A stretch of DNA of 64,000 bases from Cyanobium sp. M30B3. GTDB taxonomy: Bacteria; Cyanobacteriota; Cyanobacteriia; PCC-6307; Cyanobiaceae. Both the position numbers and the translations under genes were made by a program. Below are positions 38,337 through 47,420 of this stretch, piece by piece. The first letter of the stretch is position 1; each line of letters begins with the position of its first letter. The notes beneath the pieces were generated by a model, which ran no database searches, was not told the origin of the DNA, and worked only from the letters and a program-made list of their open reading frames with translations. The DNA lies in the NCBI GenBank assembly GCA_018399015.1, contig CP073761.1, forward strand, positions 248,001 through 312,000. The letters run 5' to 3'.

Positions 38337-39373
38337 TCGGCATCGCGCACCGCCAGCTGCTCCATGCCCTGGCGCATCGCCGGCAGCGGATCCGCTTCCC
38401 CCTGGCCGCCGCGCAGGCGCGGGCCCAGCAGGCGCCAGAGGGTGCGCTCCAGGGTGGGACTGTCGGGCTGGTGCTGCTCCACGATCACGGCGGCTCCGAG
38501 GGTGGCGGCCGCCTCGGCGTTGGCGTCCTGGTGGCGGTCGGCCGCGGCCGGGTAGGGCACCAGGATCGCCGGTGTGCCGCACACGGCCAGCTCGCTGAGG
38601 GCCCCGGCACCGGAGCGGCTGATGGCCAGATCGCAGTGCTGGAGCAGGCCGGCCATGGTGTCGCAGAACGGCCGCTCCACCACTCCCGCCGGCAGGGCTC
38701 CGCCGCTTTCCGGGTCGTTGTGGCCGGTGAGGTGCACCACCCGCACGCCCGCCTGGCTCAGCCGGGGCAGCAGGGGGCGCACCATGCGGTTGAGGCCCAC
38801 GGCCCCCTGGCTGCCGCCCATCACCAGCAGCAGGGGGCCGTCGCCGGGGGGCAGCCAGGCGGGGGGTGAGGCGGGTTCCAGGAAGGCGTGGCGCACCGGG
38901 GTGCCGGTGACCAGGGGCCGGCTGCCGGGCAGCCGCTCGGCCGCGGCCGGCAGCCCCACCGCCACCCGGCTGCACATCCGCCCCAGCAGGCGGGTGACGC
39001 GGCCGGGGATGGCATTGCTCTCGTGCAGCACCACGGGGATGCCACTCCAGCGGGCCGCCAGGATCGCCGGGGCGGCGATGTAGCCGCCGCTGCTGAACAC
39101 CACATCGATCCTCTCCCGGCGGATCAGCCGGCGCACGCTGCGGGTGGCGGCCAGCAGCCGCAGCAGGTTGAGCAGCTTGCGCAGCCCCCTTCCCTGCAGC
39201 CCGCCGGCCTTCACCGTGTGCAGGGGGTACTGGCTGGGCACCAGGTCCCGCTCCAGCCGGTCCGGCACCCCCAGCCACTGGGTGTGCCACTCGGGCGGCA
39301 GGGCCTCGGCCACCGCCAGGGCGGGAAACAGGTGCCCACCGGTGCCACTGGCGGCGATCAGGAGCCTGGGCAT
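38300..39373 (-). CDS. murG: UDP-GlcNAc--lipid I GlcNAc transferase MurG
   Basis: 357 aa. Converts lipid I to lipid II, the last cytoplasmic step of peptidoglycan synthesis, at the inner face of the plasma membrane. GT-B fold with [17 protein letters not shown] (9-25), [15 protein letters not shown] near 95, [17 protein letters not shown] near 115, [16 protein letters not shown] and the donor site [24 protein letters not shown] near 255-278. Start ATG 39371-39373; promoter within the 50-base gap to the next, divergent gene. Confidence 0.95.
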   Translation of the reverse strand: MPRLLIAASGTGGHLFPALAVAEALPPEWHTQWLGVPDRLERDLVPSQYPLHTVKAGGLQGRGLRKLLNLLRLLAATRSVRRLIRRERIDVVFSSGGYIAAPAILAARWSGIPVVLHESNAIPGRVTRLLGRMCSRVAVGLPAAAERLPGSRPLVTGTPVRHAFLEPASPPAWLPPGDGPLLLVMGGSQGAVGLNRMVRPLLPRLSQAGVRVVHLTGHNDPESGGALPAGVVERPFCDTMAGLLQHCDLAISRSGAGALSELAVCGTPAILVPYPAAADRHQDANAEAAATLGAAVIVEQHQPDSPTLERTLWRLLGPRLRGGQGEADPLPAMRQGMEQLAVRDADQRLADLLAELV

Positions 39374-39422
39374 GGATGGGGGCTGCGGGCGCGCCTAACT
39401 TAAAAGCCGTTCCCACAGGCGC

Positions 39423-40229
39423 ATGGGGCCCTTCCGCGTTCAACGCCCACCACTCCGGTCCCGTCTCCGGTTCGCTCTCCATGCCACCCGCCGGCCCGCG
39501 GCCGGGCTGGCCCTGGCCCTCAGCCTGAGCACGGCAGGCAGCTGGCTGCCGTTGCGGGCAGCTCCTCCCACACCCCAGCTGCTGCAGTCGCTGGAGGCTG
39601 CCTTCAACGGCGAAGGGGAGCTGCAGCCCCTGCTGGAGCCGGGCCCGGGGCTGGATCCGGGCCTGGTGGAGCGTCAACGCCGCGTGCTGCGGGCCCAGTT
39701 CCCCGATGCCCGCTGGCAGTTGATCCCCGACCCGGCCCAGGGCGATGGCCGCTCCACCGTCACCGTGCAGGTGCGTGGCAGCCGTCAGGACGGCCCCCTG
39801 CGCTTCCGCCTGCAGGCCGAGCAACAGCTCGCCCTGGACAGCGACGGCCGCCGGATCACCGGCCAGACCGTGCTGCGGGAGCAGTCGATCCTGCGCAGTG
39901 GGGAGGGCGATCTGGCCGTGACCCTGCAGATCCCCGACGTGGTGCTCACGGGCCAGCGCTACGACGTGGACGTGCTGCTGGATGAGCCGCTGGAGGGCGC
40001 CATCGTCGCTGGCGGCATCGTGGAGCTCACCGCTGAGCAGGCCAGGGCCCTGGAGAGCCCCAACCTGCAGCTGGGTGCCCTCGGCGGTGGCGGACTGTTC
40101 CGCACGGTGCAGGCGCCGCTCACCCCGGGCAGCCAGACCTGGGCGGTGCTGCTGGTGCACCCGCAGGGCCTGGTGAGTGTGAGCAAGCGGGTGCGGGTGG
40201 TGGCCGACAAGGCCCAGCTGAAGCCCTGA
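39423..40229 (+). CDS. Secreted hypothetical protein, 268 aa
   Basis: Starts with a long basic stretch and a hydrophobic signal segment (AAGLALALSLSTAGSWLPLRA). The mature part is beta-rich (STVTVQVRGSRQDGPLRFRLQAEQQLALDSDGRRITGQ..., ...YDVDVLLDEPLEGAIVAGGIVEL). I recognise no named domain; it looks like a conserved picocyanobacterial periplasmic protein. Lies between murG (divergent) and the small EF-hand gene (convergent). Function unknown. Confidence 0.7.
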   Translation: MGPFRVQRPPLRSRLRFALHATRRPAAGLALALSLSTAGSWLPLRAAPPTPQLLQSLEAAFNGEGELQPLLEPGPGLDPGLVERQRRVLRAQFPDARWQLIPDPAQGDGRSTVTVQVRGSRQDGPLRFRLQAEQQLALDSDGRRITGQTVLREQSILRSGEGDLAVTLQIPDVVLTGQRYDVDVLLDEPLEGAIVAGGIVELTAEQARALESPNLQLGALGGGGLFRTVQAPLTPGSQTWAVLLVHPQGLVSVSKRVRVVADKAQLKP

Positions 40230-40236
40230 TCCAGCC

Positions 40237-40500
40237 TCAGCGCAGGTCGCCCGGCAGCAGATAGCCCTTGCCGCCCCGGTCGAGGCGGTCGAAGTGGCGT
40301 TCCAGGTAGGCATTGCGGCTCGCCTCCCGGCGGTTCAGCCGGCCGTCGGCGTTGCGGTCGAGCTGGTGGAACAGCTGCCGCAGCCGCTGCTGGTAGTGCT
40401 GCTCCTCGCTGGCCTGGGCCAGTGCCGCTGGCGCCGGGGCGCCCCACACCAGGAGCAGGCCCGCCATGGCCGCTGCCAGAACTGGGGATCGGTAGGTCAT
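40237..40500 (-). CDS. Small exported EF-hand protein
   Basis: 87 aa with a signal peptide (VLAAAMAGLLLVWGAPAPAALA) and one good EF-hand loop DRNADGRLNRREA near 48-60, with the D-x-N-x-D-G-x5-E ligand pattern. A second loop, DRGGKGYLLPGDL, is degenerate. Probably binds Ca2+ in the periplasm. Convergent with the preceding gene (7 bases between stops) and divergent from the OmpR-type regulator, whose promoter must lie in the 63 bases between starts. Confidence 0.75.
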   Translation of the reverse strand: MTYRSPVLAAAMAGLLLVWGAPAPAALAQASEEQHYQQRLRQLFHQLDRNADGRLNRREASRNAYLERHFDRLDRGGKGYLLPGDLR

Positions 40501-40563
40501 GGCGTCAGGCTATGCAGCCCCTGGGGGCCCTTTGTTGCCCATCTCCAGGCAAGCTGTGACCAG

Positions 40564-41307
40564 ATGTTTCCGGCGGAACCGATGGCGGCTGGCCAGCGCA
40601 TCTGGGTGATCGACGACGACCCCGAACTGCGCAGGATGGTGGGCACCTACCTCACCGACCAGGGCTACGACGTGCGCTGCCTGGCCAACGGTGAGCAGCT
40701 GATCGCCCGCCTGGCCAGCCAGCGGCCCGACCTGGTGGTGCTCGACCTGATGATGCCCGGTGACGACGGCCTCACGATCCTGCGCCGCCTGCGCGATGGC
40801 GGCGACGACCTGCCGGTGGTGATGCTCACCGCCCGGGGCGATGCGGTGGACCGGATCATCGGCCTGGAGCAGGGTGCCGACGACTACCTGGCCAAGCCGT
40901 TCCTGCCCCGCGAACTGAGCGCCCGCATCGAGGCCGTGCTGCGCCGCCGGGTGGCCCTGCCGGCCGGGACGCCGCTGGCGGAGGGGCAGCGGGTCTCCAT
41001 CGGCGAGCAGCTGCTCGACCTCGCCGCCCGCACCCTGGAGCGCGGCGGCCAGATCACCGTGCTCACCTCGGGGGAGTACGCCCTGCTGGCCGCCTTCGTG
41101 CAGCACCCCCACAGGCCCCTCTCTCGGGAGCGGCTCGTGGAGCTGGCCCGGGGGCCCGGGTCGGCCACCGACAGCCGCAGCATGGACGTGCAGGTGTCGC
41201 GGCTGCGCAAGCTGGTGGAAGCCGATCCCGGCCGCCCCCGCTATCTGCAGACGGTGTGGGGCTATGGCTACGTGTTCGTGCCCGATGGCCAGCCTCGCAG
41301 CCGTTAA
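40564..41307 (+). CDS. ompR: OmpR-family response regulator
   Basis: 247 aa from ATG 40564 (ATG 40582 also in frame). Receiver domain with IDDDPE (16-21), phosphoacceptor D61 in VVLDLMMPGDDG, and conserved K111 in DDYLAKPF. C-terminal winged-helix DNA-binding domain (LTSGEYALLAAFVQHPHRPLSRERLV, VQVSRLRKLVEADP, QTVWGYGYVF). Likely pairs with the kinase gene overlapping its 3' end by 23 bases. The signal is unknown; envelope or osmotic stress is the usual theme for OmpR/EnvZ pairs. Confidence 0.93.
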   Translation: MFPAEPMAAGQRIWVIDDDPELRRMVGTYLTDQGYDVRCLANGEQLIARLASQRPDLVVLDLMMPGDDGLTILRRLRDGGDDLPVVMLTARGDAVDRIIGLEQGADDYLAKPFLPRELSARIEAVLRRRVALPAGTPLAEGQRVSIGEQLLDLAARTLERGGQITVLTSGEYALLAAFVQHPHRPLSRERLVELARGPGSATDSRSMDVQVSRLRKLVEADPGRPRYLQTVWGYGYVFVPDGQPRSR

Positions 41308-42592
41308 ATACGGCCTGGCCGGGGTGGCCGTGGCCCTGCTGGGCACGGCCCAGCTGCAACTGCTGCTGGCGGAGCGCCTGCAGCGTGACCGCATCGCCCA
41401 GCAGGGGCCGGAGGTGCTGTTCCAGCTGCGGCTGGCGGAGCTGGCCCTCGACCGCCTGCCGCCCGGCAAGCTCGCCCGGCTGAGCGGCCTGCCGCTGCGG
41501 GTGGGGGACAACCCGCCCACCACGGCCGACCGGCAGCTGGAGGGCCAGGCCCGGCTGCTGCGCCGGCACCTCTGCCCTGCCATCAGCCCCTGCCCGGTGG
41601 TGCTGCCGGCGGCGGCAGAGCGCCGGGGTGTGTGGGTGGAGGTGCTGGCGCCGCTCGATCCGGTGTGGCTGCTGGTGCCGATCCCGCCCGTGCGCCCCTG
41701 GCCGCCGGACCCCTGGCTGCTGCTGGTGGGGCTGGGTCTGGGGGCCAGCTCGGCCCTGCTGCTCTTTTTCTGGTGGGAGGTGCAGCGGCCCCTGCGCCAG
41801 CAGCAGCAGGCCCTGGCGCGGGTGGGCCGCGACCAGTGGCCCGACCCCCAGCGGGAGCGGGGCACCGCCGTGGTGCGCCAGTTGATCGGCCGCTTCAACG
41901 CCATGGTGCAGCGCCTGCAGGCCGGCGAGCGGGAGCGGGCGGTGATGCTGGCCGGCATCGCCCACGACCTCAAGAGTCCACTCACCCGCCTGCGCTTCCG
42001 GCTCAGCCTGGCCGGCCTGCCCGCCGCCGACCTGCAGCAGGCGGAGGCGGACATCACCGCCATGGAACGGATCACCGGCCAGTTCCTGCAGTTCGCCGGG
42101 GGTGTGGATCAGGAGGCTGCCGTGGCGGTGCCGCTCGACCAGCTGCTGGCCGAGCTGAGCGCCGGCATCGCCGCGGCAGACCTCGAACTGGCCCTGGAGC
42201 CGCTGGAGCGGGTGGTGCGGCCCGTTGCCCTGGGCCGGGCCGTGGCCAACCTGATCGACAACGCCCGCAGCTACGGCGCCCCCCCGCTGCTCCTGCACCT
42301 GCAGGCGGCCGAGCCGGAGGGCCAGGGCTTCCGGATCGCCGTCTGGGATGGCGGGGCGGGCATCGACGCCGAGCGCTGGCAGCAGGCCCTGATGCCGTTC
42401 CAGCGCCTGGATGCGGCCCGGGGCGGCAGCGGCCACTGCGGCCTGGGGCTGGCGATCGCGGCGCGGGTGGCCCAGGGGCACGGCGGTCAGCTCGAACGGC
42501 TGGAGGCCAGCGGCAGCGGCCCGTATCGCTTCGGCATCGCCATCTGCGGCCGCTCGATCGAGGTGTCCACCACCCCGGATCGCCCGGCCTGA
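41285..42592 (+). CDS. Sensor histidine kinase (EnvZ-like)
   Basis: 435 aa from ATG 41285. Two membrane segments (about 8-28 and 145-164) enclose a periplasmic sensor region of about 115 residues, followed by HAMP and a dimerisation helix with phosphoacceptor H227 in MLAGIAHDLKSPLTRLRF. The ATPase domain shows the N box (AVANLIDNARSYG), G1 (VWDGGAGID), F box (LMPFQRLDAARGGSGH) and G2 (CGLGLAIAARVAQGHGG). Co-transcribed with the response regulator upstream. Confidence 0.93.
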   Translation: MASLAAVKYGLAGVAVALLGTAQLQLLLAERLQRDRIAQQGPEVLFQLRLAELALDRLPPGKLARLSGLPLRVGDNPPTTADRQLEGQARLLRRHLCPAISPCPVVLPAAAERRGVWVEVLAPLDPVWLLVPIPPVRPWPPDPWLLLVGLGLGASSALLLFFWWEVQRPLRQQQQALARVGRDQWPDPQRERGTAVVRQLIGRFNAMVQRLQAGERERAVMLAGIAHDLKSPLTRLRFRLSLAGLPAADLQQAEADITAMERITGQFLQFAGGVDQEAAVAVPLDQLLAELSAGIAAADLELALEPLERVVRPVALGRAVANLIDNARSYGAPPLLLHLQAAEPEGQGFRIAVWDGGAGIDAERWQQALMPFQRLDAARGGSGHCGLGLAIAARVAQGHGGQLERLEASGSGPYRFGIAICGRSIEVSTTPDRPA

Positions 42593-42740
42593 TCCCTCTG
42601 GGAGCCAGGGGTCTGGGGTGGTGGACGGATTTGGTCACAGTTTCGGTGCAGGTGCGTAGCACTTCGCCGTGGCGCCGGCCGCAGAGTTCAGGAGCGGCAG
42701 CACAGACGCTGCCTGCCCTCACCCCACACCTGTCCTCACC

Positions 42741-43280
42741 ATGACCCTGCGCATCTCCAGCCTCACCCTGGCCCTTGCCGCCCTGGCCCTGCAGACCCCG
42801 GCCCAGGCCTTCCCCCACGGCCAGCGAAACACCATCGTCTACGCCTATCCCCAGACCCAGGGCTATGCCCAGCAGCCCTATGCCCAGCAGCCCAGCGCCT
42901 ATCTGATGCGGCGCCATGTGGTGGTGACCCAACCCCAACACCGGCCCCGGCCCATCTACCGCCCTTTGCCGGCGGTCCAGACCGGTTACGCCCCCCATCC
43001 CGGTTTTCCGCCGCAGCTGGTGAACCGCCATGGCGACCCGGTCACCGACTACCCCGTGCCGGTTTATCCCTCCCGTCCTGCGCCCATCCTGGCCGGCGGC
43101 AATGGGCTGGTTCAGCAGCCCCGGACCTGCCGGCCGGTGGTGCCGCTGGTGGGGGCAGCCCTGGGCGGCACCGTGGGCGCGGTGATGGCCCACAACTCCC
43201 GCTCCCGCAACCGCATCTGGGCGCTGCCGATGGGTGCAGCTGTGGGTGGCATCCTCGGCGGGGTGGCCTCGGGCTGTTGA
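42741..43280 (+). CDS. Exported glycine-zipper protein with Gln/Tyr-rich middle
   Basis: 179 aa from ATG 42741. Signal peptide (LTLALAALALQTPAQA), then a region rich in Gln, Pro and Tyr with YAQQP repeats (residues 35-55) and a Pro/Arg stretch, and a C-terminal glycine-zipper membrane-type segment (LVGAALGGTVGAVMAHNSRSRNR, WALPMGAAVGGILGGVASGC). Probably outer-membrane or periplasm associated; function unknown. The 148 bases upstream contain no gene. Confidence 0.7.
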   Translation: MTLRISSLTLALAALALQTPAQAFPHGQRNTIVYAYPQTQGYAQQPYAQQPSAYLMRRHVVVTQPQHRPRPIYRPLPAVQTGYAPHPGFPPQLVNRHGDPVTDYPVPVYPSRPAPILAGGNGLVQQPRTCRPVVPLVGAALGGTVGAVMAHNSRSRNRIWALPMGAAVGGILGGVASGC

Positions 43281-43306
43281 GCCAGGGACTGTCACCAACC
43301 TCAGCG

Positions 43307-44182
43307 TCAGCGATCGAGGCTGAACCAGCGGGCCAGGGCCGACACGTCGTCGTCGCCGTGGCCCGCGTTCAGCAGGTCGTCCTCCAGGGCGGCCACCAGC
43401 CGGCTGATGGGCAGCTCCAGGCCGGCCTCGGCGGCGGCCTCCAGGGCGATGGCGAGATCCTTGCGGTGCAGGGCCAGTCGGAAGCCGAGCGGGAAGTGGC
43501 CCTCCAGCATGTTGGCGGCGCGGTTGTCGAGCGCCCAGGAGCCGGCCGCCCCCGCCCGCAGGGCCTCACACACCTGGCGCATCGGCAGGCCCAGCCGCTG
43601 CCCCAGGGCCAGGGCCTCGGCCACGGCGGCATAGCTGCCGGCCACCAGCACCTGGTTCACGGCCTTGGCCTGCTGGCCGGCGCCCACCGGCCCCAGGTGG
43701 TTGATGCGGCCCCCCACCACCTCCAGCACGGGTCGGGCCCGCTCCAGGTCGACCGCCGCCCCGCCCACCAGCACCGACAGGCTGCCGGCGCGGGCCCCTT
43801 CGGTGCCGCCGGTCACCGGGGCGTCCAGATAGGCCACCTGCCGGGTGGCCAGGTGCTTGGCCAGCGAACGGCTGGTGGCCGGCGCGATGGTGGAGAAATC
43901 CACCACCAGGGCCCCAGGGGCCAGACCGCCGCTGGCCTGCGCGATCACCGCCTGGGCGGCCTGGTCGTCGCTCACGCACAGGCAGAGCAGGGCGGCACCA
44001 CAAGCCGCCGCCGCGGGGCTGGTTGCCAGCTGGGCGCCGCCGGCCAGCAGCGGCTGCTCGGGGCCGGCGCTGCGGTTGTGCACCCGCAGGGGAAAGCCCG
44101 CCGCCAGCAGATTGGTGGCCATCGGCGCCCCCAGGGCCCCCAGGCCGATCCAGCCCAGGGCCGGCCGGTCAGATCTGGTCAC
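43307..44182 (-). CDS. NAD(P)-dependent beta-hydroxyacid dehydrogenase (GarR/3-HIBDH family)
   Basis: 291 aa. N-terminal Rossmann motif LGWIGLGALGAPMATNLLAAGF (9-30), substrate motif DAPVTGGTEGARAGSL near 120-135 and catalytic lysine in GAGQQAKAVNQVLVAG near 165-180. Reduces tartronate semialdehyde, glyoxylate/succinic semialdehyde or oxidises 3-hydroxyisobutyrate, depending on the member; glyoxylate reduction would fit the glycolate genes in this window (inference). GTG start at 44180-44182. Confidence 0.85.
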   Translation of the reverse strand: MTRSDRPALGWIGLGALGAPMATNLLAAGFPLRVHNRSAGPEQPLLAGGAQLATSPAAAACGAALLCLCVSDDQAAQAVIAQASGGLAPGALVVDFSTIAPATSRSLAKHLATRQVAYLDAPVTGGTEGARAGSLSVLVGGAAVDLERARPVLEVVGGRINHLGPVGAGQQAKAVNQVLVAGSYAAVAEALALGQRLGLPMRQVCEALRAGAAGSWALDNRAANMLEGHFPLGFRLALHRKDLAIALEAAAEAGLELPISRLVAALEDDLLNAGHGDDDVSALARWFSLDR

Positions 44183-44254
44183 AACTTGTGCGGTTATCAG
44201 TCACAACCCAGTCAAGCGAGTGGGCCAGGCTGAACCTGTCAACCCTGAGGTGCC

Positions 44255-44704
44255 ATGACCACCCTTTCCCGCCGCCGCCCGCTGCTGCTGGCCGCCGCCC
44301 TGCTGCTGCTGGCCAGCCCACTCCAGGGCGGCCCGGCCCTGGCCGAGGGCCGTGAGGCCATGCAACGTCAGCAGGCCGAGGCGATGGCCAAGCTCAGCAC
44401 CCAGCAGCGGCAGCAGTATTTCGCCGCCCGACGGGAGCTGGACCAGCGCCAGTCGGCCCAGCGCCAGGAGGCGCTGAAGGAGTCGGAGGGCTGCGTGCTC
44501 AAGGCCCGCGACGGGGCCGCCGTGGAGCGCTGCCTGAAGCAGTACACCCGCAAGGCCAAGCAGGCGCGCCGCAGCCAGATGAACCAGCTGGCCGAGCTGC
44601 AGCGCCGCTACAACCTGCCGGGCTGGGGAGGGGAGCGTGCGGGCAAGACGAAGGGCGGTCCGAAGCCTGGCAAAGAGCAACCGGCCAGCAAGAAAGGGGC
44701 CTGA
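44255..44704 (+). CDS. Exported basic coiled-coil protein, unknown function
   Basis: 149 aa with a signal peptide (LLLAAALLLLASPLQGGPALA) and a charged helical mature region (residues 30-120) rich in Gln, Glu, Arg and Lys, with two cysteines (GCVLKARDGAAVERCLKQY) likely to form a disulfide. The C-terminus is lysine/glycine-rich. No family recognised. Followed by a hairpin terminator candidate at 44717-44739. Confidence 0.65.
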   Translation: MTTLSRRRPLLLAAALLLLASPLQGGPALAEGREAMQRQQAEAMAKLSTQQRQQYFAARRELDQRQSAQRQEALKESEGCVLKARDGAAVERCLKQYTRKAKQARRSQMNQLAELQRRYNLPGWGGERAGKTKGGPKPGKEQPASKKGA

Positions 44705-44710
44705 GGCCCC
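44696..44710 (-). terminator. Possible pgk terminator on the minus strand
   Basis: Read on the minus strand, GGGGCC-TCA-GGCCCC forms a 6-bp GC stem followed by TTTCTT. It lies 76 bases beyond the pgk stop and inside the 3' end of the convergent gene. The T tract is broken, so efficiency is uncertain. Confidence 0.4.
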
Positions 44711-44716
44711 CGAGGC

Positions 44717-44739
44717 GTCCCCGGCAACCTGCCGGGGAC
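44717..44739 (+). terminator. Strong hairpin between convergent genes
   Basis: Perfect 10-bp stem GTCCCCGGCA/TGCCGGGGAC with a 3-base loop, 12 bases after the stop of the plus-strand gene. The following T tract is weak (TCCTTGTTTC). It could end transcripts from both sides, since pgk converges on it. Confidence 0.55.
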
Positions 44740-44785
44740 GTCCTTGTTTCGTTCCTCGATGTCTCGTTCCCCGACCAGACCTGAA

Positions 44786-45991
44786 TCAGGCTTCGTCGAG
44801 GGCGGCCACCCCGGGCAGCACCTTGCCCTCCAGCAGCTCCAGGCTGGCGCCACCGCCGGTGGAGATGTGGCTCATGCGGTCGGCCAGGCCGGCCTTCTCC
44901 ACGGCCGCCACCGAGTCGCCGCCGCCGATGATCGTGCAGCAGCCCTTGCCGCCCAGGTCGGCCAGGGTGGTGGCGATGGCGTTGGTGCCGGCGGCGAAGG
45001 CGTCGAACTCGAACACGCCCATCGGGCCGTTCCAGATCACGGTCTGGCAGTCGGCCAGGGCGTCCTGGAACACCTTCACCGAATCAGGGCCGATGTCGAG
45101 GCCCATCCAGCCGTCGGGGATGGCCTCCACCTTGGCGATCTGGCTGTTGGCATCGGGGGCGAAGTTGTCGGCCAGCACCACATCGGTGGGCAGCAGGAAC
45201 TGCACGCCCTTGGCCGCGGCCTTGGCTTCGAGCTCCTTGGCCAGCTCCAGCTTGTCCTCCTCCACCAGGCTCTTGCCGACGGCCAGGCCGCGGGCCTTGT
45301 AGAAGGTGAAGATCATGCCGCCGCCCACCAGGATCTTGTCGCACTTGTCGAGCAGGGCCTTGAGCACGCCGATCTTGGAGCTCACCTTGGAGCCGCCCAC
45401 GATCGCCGCCAGGGGACGCTTGGGCTCATCGATGGCGCCCTGCAGGTACTGCAGCTCCTTCTCCATCAGGTAGCCGGCCACGCTGGGGCTGAGGGCCTTG
45501 GTGACGCCCTCGGTGGAGGCATGGGCGCGGTGGGCGGCGCCGAAGGCGTCGTTCACATACACGTCGGCCAGGGCGGCCAGCTGGGCGGCGAAGCCCGCGT
45601 CGTTCTTCTCCTCCTCAGCGAAGAAGCGCACGTTCTCCAGCAGCACCACGTCGCCCTCGGCCATGGCGGCCACCTTGGCCTCGGCGTCGGGGCCGATGCA
45701 GCTGTCGGTCTTCACCACGCCCTTGCCCAGCAGCTCGCTGAGGCGGGCGGCCACGGGGGTGAGGCGCATGCCCTCGTTCACCTGGCCCTTGGGCCGGCCG
45801 AAGTGGGCGGCCAGGATCACCTTGGCGCCCTTGCCGCTGAGGTCGTTGATGGTGGGCAGGGCAGCGCGGATGCGGGTGTCGTCGGTGATGGCGCCGGCGT
45901 CGTCCAGCGGTACGTTGAAGTCGACCCGCACCAGCACGCGCTTGCCGCGCAGCTCATCGGCGCTGAGGCTGGCCAGGGATCGCTTCGCCAT
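44786..45991 (-). CDS. pgk: Phosphoglycerate kinase
   Basis: 401 aa, full length. Interconverts 3-phosphoglycerate and 1,3-bisphosphoglycerate in the Calvin cycle and glycolysis. N-terminal [18 protein letters not shown] (13-30) and [11 protein letters not shown]; hinge and nucleotide site motifs [15 protein letters not shown] near 205, [13 protein letters not shown] near 330 and [15 protein letters not shown] near 360, the Mg-ADP loop. ATG 45989-45991. Monocistronic; its promoter lies in the 149 bases before the divergent stress-protein gene. Confidence 0.97.
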   Translation of the reverse strand: MAKRSLASLSADELRGKRVLVRVDFNVPLDDAGAITDDTRIRAALPTINDLSGKGAKVILAAHFGRPKGQVNEGMRLTPVAARLSELLGKGVVKTDSCIGPDAEAKVAAMAEGDVVLLENVRFFAEEEKNDAGFAAQLAALADVYVNDAFGAAHRAHASTEGVTKALSPSVAGYLMEKELQYLQGAIDEPKRPLAAIVGGSKVSSKIGVLKALLDKCDKILVGGGMIFTFYKARGLAVGKSLVEEDKLELAKELEAKAAAKGVQFLLPTDVVLADNFAPDANSQIAKVEAIPDGWMGLDIGPDSVKVFQDALADCQTVIWNGPMGVFEFDAFAAGTNAIATTLADLGGKGCCTIIGGGDSVAAVEKAGLADRMSHISTGGGASLELLEGKVLPGVAALDEA

Positions 45992-46140
45992 GGAACGGCT
46001 CCGGGAGGGTGGATAAACGGGCGGGAGCTTAGCCCGGCCGGTTCATGCGTCCTTGCCGGCTCCCGGTGCCCTTCTGCCCCTGCCCCGTCAGACTGGAGCC
46101 ACCCGGATGGCCCCGGGCACTGCCAATGGCCACTCCAACC

Positions 46141-46512
46141 ATGTTCCACACCGTTCTCTTCCCGATCGACCGCAGCCGCCAGGCGCTGGAGACCGCCGCC
46201 GTGGCCCTCAAGCTGGTGCAGCAGCACGGCAGCCGCCTGGTGTTGCTCTCGGTGGTGGAGGCCGGCGACGAGGAGTCGGCCGTGGCCGAGCTGCTGCAGC
46301 AGGCCCGGGGCAGCTTCGAGCAGGCGGGTGTGGCCTGTGAGGTGCTGGAGCGGGAGGGCAAGGCCGCCTTCGTGATCGGCGATGTCGCCGATGAGATCAA
46401 CGCCGACCTGATCGTGATGGGCACCCGCGGCATCACCCTGGAGAGCGATCAGCAGAGCACCGCCGCCCGGGTGATCCAGCTGGCCCCGTGTCCGGTGCTG
46501 GTGGTGCCCTGA
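46141..46512 (+). CDS. Universal stress protein (UspA family), ATP motif degenerate
   Basis: 123 aa from ATG 46141; ATG 46126 is equally possible in frame. UspA fold: MFHTVLFPIDRSRQALETAAVAL at the start, DLIVMGTRGITLESDQQSTAARVIQLAPCPVLVVP at the end. The usual ATP-binding G-x2-G-x9-G(S/T) signature is broken after GTRG, so this member probably does not bind ATP. Stop overlaps the start of the RbgA-like GTPase gene (TGATG), making it first in usp-rbgA-rluD. Confidence 0.85.
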   Translation: MFHTVLFPIDRSRQALETAAVALKLVQQHGSRLVLLSVVEAGDEESAVAELLQQARGSFEQAGVACEVLEREGKAAFVIGDVADEINADLIVMGTRGITLESDQQSTAARVIQLAPCPVLVVP

Positions 46513-47420
46513 TGGCTGAGCTCGCCGCTCAGCTGAGCGTCAATGCTCCGGCGATCCAGTGGTACCCGGGCCACATCGCCAAGGCCGAGAAGGCCCTGCA
46601 TGAGGCCCTGGCCAAGGTGGACCTGGTGATCGAGGTGCGCGACGCCCGCATCCCCCGCTCCACCGGCCACCCGCGCCTGCAGCGCTGGATCAGCGGCAAG
46701 CAGCACCTGCTGGTGCTCAACCGGCGCGACATGGTGCCGCCCGTCGCCCAGCAGCTCTGGAGCGACTGGTTTCGCGGCCAGGGCCAAACGGTGTGGTGGT
46801 GCGACGCCAAGGCCGGCACCGGCGTGAAACAGCTGCAGCAGGCGGCGATCCGCGCCGGCGCGGCCCTCAACGCCCGCCGGGCCGGGCGGGGGATGCGCCC
46901 CCGGCCGGTGCGGGCCCTGATGCTCGGTTTTCCCAATGTGGGCAAGTCGGCCCTGATCAACCGGCTGGTGCGCCAGAAGGTGGTGGAGAGCGCCCGCCGC
47001 GCCGGCGTCACCCGCAGCCTGCGCTGGGTGCGCCTCGGCCAGGACCTCGACCTGCTCGATGCCCCCGGCGTGCTGCCGCCCCGGCTCGACGACCAGCAGG
47101 CCGCCCTGCGCCTCGCCCTCTGCGACGACATCGGCCAGGCCGCCTACGACAACGAGGGCGCCGCCCTGGCCTTCGCCCAGCTGCTGCGGCTGCTGGAGCC
47201 AGTGCCAGCGGCGGGTGTGGGGGCAGGGCTGCTGGAGCGGCGCTATGGCATCCCCCTGGGTGAACGACCGGCCGGTGGCCCGGATGTGGAGGGCTGGCTG
47301 GCCGCCGCCGCCGAGCGTCACACCGGCAACGACACCCTGCGCATGGCCACCAAGCTGCTCGACGACTTCCGCTGCAGCCGCCTGGGGGCCATCGCCCTGG
47401 AGCTGCCGCCCGTGCCATGA
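46512..47420 (+). CDS. rbgA: Ribosome biogenesis GTPase YlqF/RbgA
   Basis: 302 aa circularly permuted GTPase needed for late assembly of the 50S subunit. N-terminal IQWYPGHIAKAEKALHEAL, then G4 (VLNRRD) before G1 (GFPNVGKSALINRL near 140-153), with G3 (LLDAPGVLPP) following. The C-terminal helical domain ends with a typical basic pattern. ATG 46512, one-base overlap with usp upstream and ATGA overlap with rluD downstream, grouping two ribosome-maturation functions. Confidence 0.93.
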   Translation: MAELAAQLSVNAPAIQWYPGHIAKAEKALHEALAKVDLVIEVRDARIPRSTGHPRLQRWISGKQHLLVLNRRDMVPPVAQQLWSDWFRGQGQTVWWCDAKAGTGVKQLQQAAIRAGAALNARRAGRGMRPRPVRALMLGFPNVGKSALINRLVRQKVVESARRAGVTRSLRWVRLGQDLDLLDAPGVLPPRLDDQQAALRLALCDDIGQAAYDNEGAALAFAQLLRLLEPVPAAGVGAGLLERRYGIPLGERPAGGPDVEGWLAAAAERHTGNDTLRMATKLLDDFRCSRLGAIALELPPVP